From: Mesorhizobium sp.
Lineage (GTDB): Bacteria > Pseudomonadota > Alphaproteobacteria > Rhizobiales > Rhizobiaceae
NCBI GenBank assembly: GCA_004017275.1
Contig: SAKE01000008.1
Location: forward strand, 142,112 to 206,111
Direction: 5' to 3'
Length of the DNA stretch: 64,000 bases
In this document: positions 58,717 through 64,000 of the stretch, piece by piece
How positions within the stretch are numbered: position 1 is the stretch's first letter
How the letters are laid out: every line of letters begins with the position of its first letter
Notes under the pieces: generated by a model
The model's database searches: none
What the model was told of the DNA's origin: nothing
What the model saw: only the letters and a program-made list of their open reading frames with translations
Made by a program: the position numbers and the translations under genes

Positions 58717-59361
58717 ATGTCTGACCCAGCCAACACCACGCCGCGCCGGGCGCTGATCGTCGTCGATGTGCAGAACGACTATGACGGCGGCAACCTCGCC
58801 ATCCAGCATCCACCGTTCCGCGACAGCGTCGTCAATGTGGCACGCGCGATGGATGCGGCGGCGGCCGCCGGTATCAAGGTGGTGGTCGTCAAGCAGATGG
58901 CGCCCGAGACATCGCCGATCTTCGCCAGGGGCAGTCACGGCGGGGAACTGCATCCCGAGATCGCCAGGCGCGGCCGCGACCATTATGTCGAAAAGAACCT
59001 GCCGTCCGCTTTCACCGGCACCGATCTCGAGGACTGGCTGCGCGCCAATGCCATCGATACGATCACCGTGGTTGGTTACATGACGCATAATTGCGATCTG
59101 TCGACCACTATTCACGCCGTGCATATGGGCTTCGCGGTCGAGTTCCTGTCCGATGCGACCGGCTCGGTGCCTTACGCCAACAGCGCCGGCTACGCCTCGG
59201 CCGAAGAAATCCACCGCGTGGTCACGATCATCCTGCAGTCGCGCTTCGCTGCCGTGCTCAAGACCGCCGAATGGATCGAGTGCCTGAAGACCGGCGCGCT
59301 GCCGGAGCGCGATACGATCTTCGGCTCCAACCAGCGGGCGCTGTCGCGCAGCGCCGCGTAG
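58717..59361 (+). CDS. Isochorismatase-like cysteine hydrolase
   Basis: 214 aa. Catalytic triad: Asp in LIVVDVQNDYDGG, Lys in YVEKNLPSAF and Cys in GYMTHNCDLSTT; cis-peptide region is VVGYM. These enzymes hydrolyse amides such as nicotinamide, ureidoacrylate or N-carbamoyl compounds. Substrate unknown. GGAAAGGAAAAC before ATG. Divergent from the AraC-family gene; a bidirectional terminator follows. Confidence 0.87.
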   Translation: MSDPANTTPRRALIVVDVQNDYDGGNLAIQHPPFRDSVVNVARAMDAAAAAGIKVVVVKQMAPETSPIFARGSHGGELHPEIARRGRDHYVEKNLPSAFTGTDLEDWLRANAIDTITVVGYMTHNCDLSTTIHAVHMGFAVEFLSDATGSVPYANSAGYASAEEIHRVVTIILQSRFAAVLKTAEWIECLKTGALPERDTIFGSNQRALSRSAA

Positions 59362-59379
59362 GATTGTCCGAAAACAAAA

Positions 59380-59407
59380 AAGGGCGCCGCAGCGATGCGG
59401 CGCCCTT
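59380..59407. terminator. Bidirectional Rho-independent terminator
   Basis: AAGGGCGCCGC-AGCGAT-GCGGCGCCCTT: a perfect 11-bp stem with A-rich sequence on the left and TTCTTG on the right, between the convergent isochorismatase-like and fhs genes. Confidence 0.9.
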
Positions 59408-59428
59408 CTTGTGTCGAGACTTAAGGCC

Positions 59429-61108
59429 TCAGAACAGGCCTTCGATCTGGCCCATCTCGTTGAGGAAGATCTTTTCCGAGGACGGTGCCTTGGGCAGGCC
59501 GGGCATGGTCATGACCTCGCCGCAGATGATGACGACGAAGCCGGCACCCGCCGAAAGCCTGACCTCGCGCACCGGCACGGTGTGGCCGGTCGGCGCGCCG
59601 CGCAGGTTCGGATCGGTCGAGAACGAGTACTGGGTCTTGGCCATGCAAACCGGCAAATGGCCGTAGCCGGCCTGCTCCCAGGCGTGCAGTTGGTCGCGCA
59701 CGGACTTGTCGGCAATGGCTTCCGAGCCGCGATAGATGCGCTGGACGATGGTGTTGATCTTCTCGAACAGCGGCATCGCGTCGGGATAGAGCGGCGCGAA
59801 CTGCGAGGCGCCGGATTCGGCCAGCGCCACCACCTTGTTTGCAAGGTCCTCGATGCCGGCCGAGCCGTGAGCCCAGTGCTTGCACAGGATCGCCTCTTCG
59901 CCCATCGAGGCGACATAGTCCTTCATCGCCTGGATCTCGGCGTCGGTGTCGGAATAGAAGTGGTTGATCGCCACCACTGCCGGCACGCCGAACTGGCGGA
60001 TGTTCTCGATGTGGCGGCCAAGGTTGGCGCAGCCCTTCTTCACCGCCTCGATGTTTTCCTTGCCGAGGTCTTCCTTCTTGACGCCGCCATTCATCTTCAT
60101 GGCGCGCACGGTGGCGACGATGACGGCAGCCGCCGGCTTCAGGCCAGCCTTGCGGCACTTGATGTCAAAGAACTTTTCCGCGCCGAGATCGGCGCCGAAG
60201 CCGGCTTCGGTGACGACATAGTCGGCAAGCTTGAGCGCCGTCGTGGTGGCGACGACCGAGTTGCAGCCATGCGCGATGTTGGCGAACGGGCCGCCATGCA
60301 CGAAGGCCGGGTTGTTTTCCAGCGTCTGCACCAGGTTCGGCTGCATGGCGTCCTTCAACAGCACGGCCATGGCGCCGTCGGCCTTGAGGTCGCGGGCATA
60401 GACCGGCGACTTGTCACGGCGATAGGCGACGATGATGTCGCCGAGGCGCTTCTCGAGGTCCTTGAGGTCGGTCGACAGGCACAGGATGGCCATGACTTCC
60501 GAGGCGACAGTGATGTCGAAGCCGCCCTCGCGCGGAAAGCCGTTGGCGACGCCGCCGAGCGAACAGATCATCTCGCGCAGTGCACGGTCATTCATGTCCA
60601 TGACGCGGCGCCAGACGACGCGGCGGATGTCGATGCCGAGCTCATTGCCCCAGTAGATGTGGTTGTCGATCAGCGCCGAGAGAAGATTATGCGCCGTGGT
60701 GATGGCGTGGAAGTCGCCGGTGAAGTGGAGGTTCATGTCCTCCATCGGCACGACCTGTGCGTAGCCGCCGCCGGCTGCACCGCCCTTGACGCCGAAATTC
60801 GGGCCGAGCGAGGCTTCGCGGATGCAGACGATCGCCTTCTTGCCGATGCGGTTCAGGCCGTCGCCAAGGCCGACCGTGGTCGTGGTCTTGCCTTCGCCAG
60901 CAGGCGTCGGGTTGATGGCGGTGACGAGGATCAGCTTGCCGTCCTTGTTACCCTTCACCGACTTGATGAATTCGGCAGAGATCTTGGCCTTGTCATGGCC
61001 GTAGGGCAGGAGATGTTCGGTCGGGATGCCGATCTTCTGGCCGATCTCCTGGATCTGCTTTTTCCTGGCGCCACGCGCGATCTCGATGTCGGACTTCACT
61101 TCGGCCAT
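59429..61108 (-). CDS. fhs: Formate-tetrahydrofolate ligase
   Basis: 559 aa from ATG 61108 (AGAGGA upstream). ATP-binding P-loop [20 protein letters not shown], then the conserved [38 protein letters not shown] and the C-terminal [10 protein letters not shown]. It makes 10-formyl-THF from formate and ATP. The length matches the family. No riboswitch or leader is visible upstream. Confidence 0.97.
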   Translation of the reverse strand: MAEVKSDIEIARGARKKQIQEIGQKIGIPTEHLLPYGHDKAKISAEFIKSVKGNKDGKLILVTAINPTPAGEGKTTTTVGLGDGLNRIGKKAIVCIREASLGPNFGVKGGAAGGGYAQVVPMEDMNLHFTGDFHAITTAHNLLSALIDNHIYWGNELGIDIRRVVWRRVMDMNDRALREMICSLGGVANGFPREGGFDITVASEVMAILCLSTDLKDLEKRLGDIIVAYRRDKSPVYARDLKADGAMAVLLKDAMQPNLVQTLENNPAFVHGGPFANIAHGCNSVVATTTALKLADYVVTEAGFGADLGAEKFFDIKCRKAGLKPAAAVIVATVRAMKMNGGVKKEDLGKENIEAVKKGCANLGRHIENIRQFGVPAVVAINHFYSDTDAEIQAMKDYVASMGEEAILCKHWAHGSAGIEDLANKVVALAESGASQFAPLYPDAMPLFEKINTIVQRIYRGSEAIADKSVRDQLHAWEQAGYGHLPVCMAKTQYSFSTDPNLRGAPTGHTVPVREVRLSAGAGFVVIICGEVMTMPGLPKAPSSEKIFLNEMGQIEGLF

Positions 61109-61486
61109 GACGGCTTTCCTCTGGATTGGACGGTGGAGGGGACGGGTTTGATCTACTCGCAAGCAGGTTGGAACCGGGCGCGGGCATGTTCTAACCCTGT
61201 CGCTGCCGCGGCGTCAACTTGCATGCAACTATGTTTCCTCTAGAGAAAATTCCTCTGCGAACCGGCCGGTTCTTCCCGGCTCTGTCGTCGCGCCGTATAG
61301 AAGCCAGAGGACGCGCCGCTCCGCCGTCTCAAAACAGCCGCTCAATGCACGGAATGCGACAGAGGCGAAGGCGCAAATTCGCCATCGCCTGCCTAAAGCG
61401 CCTCGCGCTTTAGGCTCTTATTTTATGCATGTCGTTCTCCCAAAACCGGGACCACTTTTGGGCGACATGCATTGGGCTGAACAGCC
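61109..61486. other. Non-coding gap between fhs and the DUF2333 gene
   Basis: 378 bp without a convincing gene. The right-hand part holds the composite palindromic repeat copy C. The left-hand part upstream of fhs shows no clear promoter or riboswitch. Confidence 0.6.
61391..61472. repeat. Composite palindromic repeat, copy C
   Basis: First hairpin GCCTAAAGCG-CCTCG-CGCTTTAGGC, then a second palindrome with arms ATGCATGTCG (61425-61434) and CGACATGCAT (61463-61472) around CTCCCAAAACCGGG. It has the same order as copy B at 20294-20372. Confidence 0.75.
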
Positions 61487-62611
61487 TTATTGCGTCAGAA
61501 CGTTGCTGATCTCGACCATGTTGGAGCGCACCCTGAGCACATAGAAGCCCATCGTCGTCAGATGCGTCGGCAGCAGCCAGCCATCCTCGCGGCCATTGGC
61601 GATGATGAAGGGCTGGATGCGCAGCGCCGAGACGAACTGCGCGTCCATCGTGTCCCACAGGCTCTGCAGATGCTTTTCCTTGATGACGTCCTCGAAGTCG
61701 GCCTGGGCGCCCTTCATCAGGCCGTAATAGGCGTAGAGCTGGCCATAGGCGAACCAGTAGCGATCATCGGCGCGGAAATCGAACCAGCCATTGTTGTGGT
61801 TTTCAGCCCGCTCCTTGAGGATGGCCGAGGTCGAGCCGATGTCGGATGCTATGCGGTCGATATATTGCTTCAGATTGTCGGCGCGGGCGTCGAACGTCGC
61901 CTGGCAAGTGGCAAGTCGGGCGTTGAAGGAGCGCAGCTTGCGCACTGCGTCGCGATAATAGCTCGGCGTCGGCGTCTTCGGGCCGAACGGGCTGACGCCG
62001 AAATACCAGGTGTATTCGTCGAACTGCAGATTGCCGCGCGCGTCCTGCAGATCGGCATCGATCTGCGATGTGGTGCGCACTCGGCCGAGATTGTCGGCGA
62101 GTTCGGTCGCCGTGCGTCGCACCGCCTGGTTGATGCCGCGCTGGAACGAAGCCTTGTTGTCCATCCACGGCGTGTGGTCCCAGTCGATGCCGAACAGGCC
62201 CAGCTTGTAGAGGATCATCGACGAGATCCAGGCATTCTGGTTGACGTTGAAGTCGGTCAGGTCGGCGGCGATCTGGGCAATGCCGGAGTTGCCGCAGGTC
62301 TTGGCGGTGTCCGTGCCGGCGCCGGCGGCGACCTGTTCGCCAGCGGAGACGTTGCGCTTCTCGAACGTGTAGGTGTCGGGATAATTCGGGTTGAAGTTGG
62401 TCCACCACTGGGTGGCGTAAAAGAAGTTGGCATAGAGGCCGATCAGCACCAGCAGAGCGACGCCGACCGCCGCCTTGAGGATCCAGCCGCGCTGCGTGTA
62501 CCAGCGTCCGGCCCACAGGAAGGGCCACAGGATGACGCCGATCAAAAGACCGATGCCGCGGCCGATCCACTGGAAAATCCTGACGAAGAAGTTCACGATC
62601 GGATCGAGCAT
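61487..62611 (-). CDS. DUF2333 family membrane protein
   Basis: 374 aa. Two hydrophobic helices near the N-terminus (WIGRGIGLLIGVILWPFLWAG at ~16-36 and ILKAAVGVALLVLIGLYANF at ~44-63), the rest periplasmic and helical. The conserved WWTNFNPNYPD and GWLLPTHLTTMGFYV match DUF2333. Role unknown. The stop of the following gene and a hairpin are 105 bp away. Confidence 0.82.
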   Translation of the reverse strand: MLDPIVNFFVRIFQWIGRGIGLLIGVILWPFLWAGRWYTQRGWILKAAVGVALLVLIGLYANFFYATQWWTNFNPNYPDTYTFEKRNVSAGEQVAAGAGTDTAKTCGNSGIAQIAADLTDFNVNQNAWISSMILYKLGLFGIDWDHTPWMDNKASFQRGINQAVRRTATELADNLGRVRTTSQIDADLQDARGNLQFDEYTWYFGVSPFGPKTPTPSYYRDAVRKLRSFNARLATCQATFDARADNLKQYIDRIASDIGSTSAILKERAENHNNGWFDFRADDRYWFAYGQLYAYYGLMKGAQADFEDVIKEKHLQSLWDTMDAQFVSALRIQPFIIANGREDGWLLPTHLTTMGFYVLRVRSNMVEISNVLTQ

Positions 62612-62690
62612 GGCTGTGTCACCCCCTCAAAGCATGATGCCAAAAAGTTGCAGACTTTTTGGATAGCATCACACGCTAAAACAATAAGTT

Positions 62691-62718
62691 AGAACGAAAT
62701 GACGTTTCATTTCGTTCT
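62691..62718. repeat. Hairpin at the end of the DUF6638-like gene
   Basis: AGAACGAAATGA-CGTT-TCATTTCGTTCT: a perfect 12-bp stem whose end overlaps the stop codon of the downstream (minus-strand) gene at 62717-62719. It may stop transcription or protect the mRNA; no T run follows on the coding side. A second palindromic segment (GCATGATGCCAAAAAG) lies at 62626-62682. Confidence 0.6.
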
Positions 62719-64000
62719 AGTCAGTCAGGCCGTAGAGGCGTGTGCGGAACGCCACCTTGTCCTTCAAATATGTGGTTTTGAGAACGTCGACAACATGCGA
62801 TCGCCAGGCGTCGCTGAAGCCATCATAGTCCTTGTAGAAGCCCTGCTTGTTGAAGATGTAACGCGAGGCGAAGTCCGACGGCACGAAATCCGAGATCAGC
62901 CGGTTGGTCAGCCAGGCGTCGGGGTGATCTGGTTTTGCGCGGATGACCAGGAAGCGCTGCTGCGGGAACACATCCTCGATCTTGAGGTGGCCGAGCTGGG
63001 CGATCTCGCGCTTGGCGGCGTTGAGGAAGGGAAAATTGCCGTCCCGGGTGATCAGGTCGGCATGGCTCTGGATCCAGGTCTGCAGCCAGACCTTGTCGAC
63101 ATTGGTCAAATTGCGGTTCGGCTCGGCGTCGCGGATTAGCGCGCGCACCACCATCTCGGCGCGGTGCTCGAGATAGCCCGAGGTCTCGACCCAGGAGGCA
63201 CGCGGCAGCTCGATGCGGCCGGTGGTGGCGAGGAACTTGAACACCTTGTCGGCGTCGTTGATCGAGAGATAGCTGACCTGCCACGGCCGCGAACGGCGAA
63301 AGCCAGGTGCGGCCGGATCGCCGATCACCGTCGTCATGTCAGGGTCGACGAACACGTAGAGGCCGCCGAAATGGCTGGTCCAGTAGGCGTTGTGGCGGAA
63401 GATCACCTGGTCCGGCACCAGCGCGTTCTCGCGGATGTCGCCGCAGATCTTGGCGAGCTCCACCATGCGTGTCAGCATGGCACTGTCGCGCCAGGCGTCG
63501 GGCTCCTGCTTCAGCCGGTCGACGAGCTTGCCCAGTTCTGCGGCCTTGCCCAGCACATCCTCGGCCGACAGCACCTTGAACTCGACCTGGCTGATCGACA
63601 GCAAATCCTCGATGTCGTTGACCTTGGGAATGGAATCCTCGATCTCGCCGTAGATCACGTCCTTGATGGTCAGCGCATCGATGGCGCGCTGGTTCCTGGA
63701 CATGAACTCGAACATCAGCTGCGAGGTGTTGGAGAAGGCCGTGTGCACCACCGGCAGGTCGATCTGCGATGGCGTCAGGATGATGAAGCGGCGATTGATC
63801 TCGTTGGGATCGAGATAATCGTAGTCATCGCATTCCTCGGCCACTTCAGGAGAGAAGCCAGTGCGGTCGATCTGGAAGCTTTTCAGCTTCGTGGGCTTCA
63901 AGCCGAATGCGGCCAGCGCCTTGTTGTAGCGCTGGATCAGATGCGGCTCGTCGACCGTTAGCAGCCGGCCGTAGATCAGCTCATTGTCGCGGAGGAGGTC
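62717..64000 (-). CDS. Hypothetical protein, DUF6638-like, 5' end beyond window
   Basis: The frame is open from the window edge to a stop at 62717 (427 residues visible). An in-frame TTG at 63901 is not a true start, since residues before it (LIYGRLLTVDEPHLIQRYN) are protein-like and continue to 64000. The protein is rich in Asp/Glu with no membrane segment; segments such as FEFMSRNQRAIDALTIKDVI recur in rhizobial proteins of unknown role. It lies upstream of DUF2333 on the same strand, so the two may form an operon. Confidence 0.7.
   Translation of the reverse strand, partial: DLLRDNELIYGRLLTVDEPHLIQRYNKALAAFGLKPTKLKSFQIDRTGFSPEVAEECDDYDYLDPNEINRRFIILTPSQIDLPVVHTAFSNTSQLMFEFMSRNQRAIDALTIKDVIYGEIEDSIPKVNDIEDLLSISQVEFKVLSAEDVLGKAAELGKLVDRLKQEPDAWRDSAMLTRMVELAKICGDIRENALVPDQVIFRHNAYWTSHFGGLYVFVDPDMTTVIGDPAAPGFRRSRPWQVSYLSINDADKVFKFLATTGRIELPRASWVETSGYLEHRAEMVVRALIRDAEPNRNLTNVDKVWLQTWIQSHADLITRDGNFPFLNAAKREIAQLGHLKIEDVFPQQRFLVIRAKPDHPDAWLTNRLISDFVPSDFASRYIFNKQGFYKDYDGFSDAWRSHVVDVLKTTYLKDKVAFRTRLYGLTD

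Noticed and set aside
59411..61243. 610-codon frame on the plus strand opposite fhs
   Set aside because: Antisense to a complete, well-recognised enzyme gene; composition is that of a GC-rich shadow frame.
61109..61390. Possible riboswitch upstream of fhs
   Set aside because: Some short complementary segments, but no recognisable conserved core of SAM, glycine or THF riboswitches.
1..64000. CRISPR arrays, rRNA genes, insertion sequences
   Set aside because: No regularly spaced direct repeats, no rRNA-like sequence and no transposase gene were seen.

Overview
The window looks like chromosomal DNA of a GC-rich alphaproteobacterium of the Rhizobiales, most like Mesorhizobium. The basis is gene content (sciP, fliJ, ctrA and chpT close together, a fused trpE-trpG gene behind a WWW leader peptide, an EipA-type envelope protein), RirA-type iron boxes, GANTC methylation sites and intergenic palindromes of a rhizobial kind. 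The genus is inferred from memory of these features, not from a search.

Positions 1-11700 are the right part of an integrated element, most likely a prophage. A leftward block carries a helicase (cut by the window edge), an MT-A70 DNA methyltransferase, a DUF2303 protein, several unknown proteins and a CII-like regulator. A lambda-like switch lies at 5952-6040 between a Cro/YdaS-type gene and a repressor gene. A rightward block holds nine tiny, translationally coupled genes plus a Gp37/Gp68-type protein. The block ends in a large serine recombinase whose 3' end runs into a tRNA-Met gene, the presumed attachment site. Five related operators occur in two control regions, and a different palindrome pair lies before the CII-like gene. 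Two small prophage genes appear frameshifted, and one carries a palindromic repeat.

Positions 11776-22900 are core genome: an oxidoreductase, mnmA, then the cell-cycle set sciP, an oxidoreductase/HxlR pair, fliJ, ctrA, a receiver protein, chpT and eipA, followed by a coiled-coil membrane protein, an rRNA/tRNA methyltransferase and an ArsR/NolR-like regulator. The ctrA promoter region has four GANTC sites in 76 bp.

Positions 23000-37200 hold a frameshifted HugZ-like gene, a CoA-transferase/dehydrogenase pair, a GNAT enzyme, a candidate small RNA, glutathionyl-hydroquinone reductase, a Nudix hydrolase, a phosphoesterase, a hydrolase, a TPR membrane protein, leuA with a possible leucine leader, and a coupled ATP-grasp/esterase pair of unknown product.

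Positions 37200-48110 hold an MFS/LysR pair, an iron-uptake pair (siderophore-interacting protein and TonB receptor, each with a TGA-N9-TCA box), an AbrB-type transporter, a Phd/PIN toxin-antitoxin pair, an SDR/monooxygenase pair, a DsrE protein and an internally duplicated periplasmic protein. Positions 48120-64000 hold a palindromic repeat, a cation efflux gene behind trpEG and its attenuator, several metabolic enzymes, fhs and two DUF proteins. No CRISPR array, rRNA or insertion sequence was seen.
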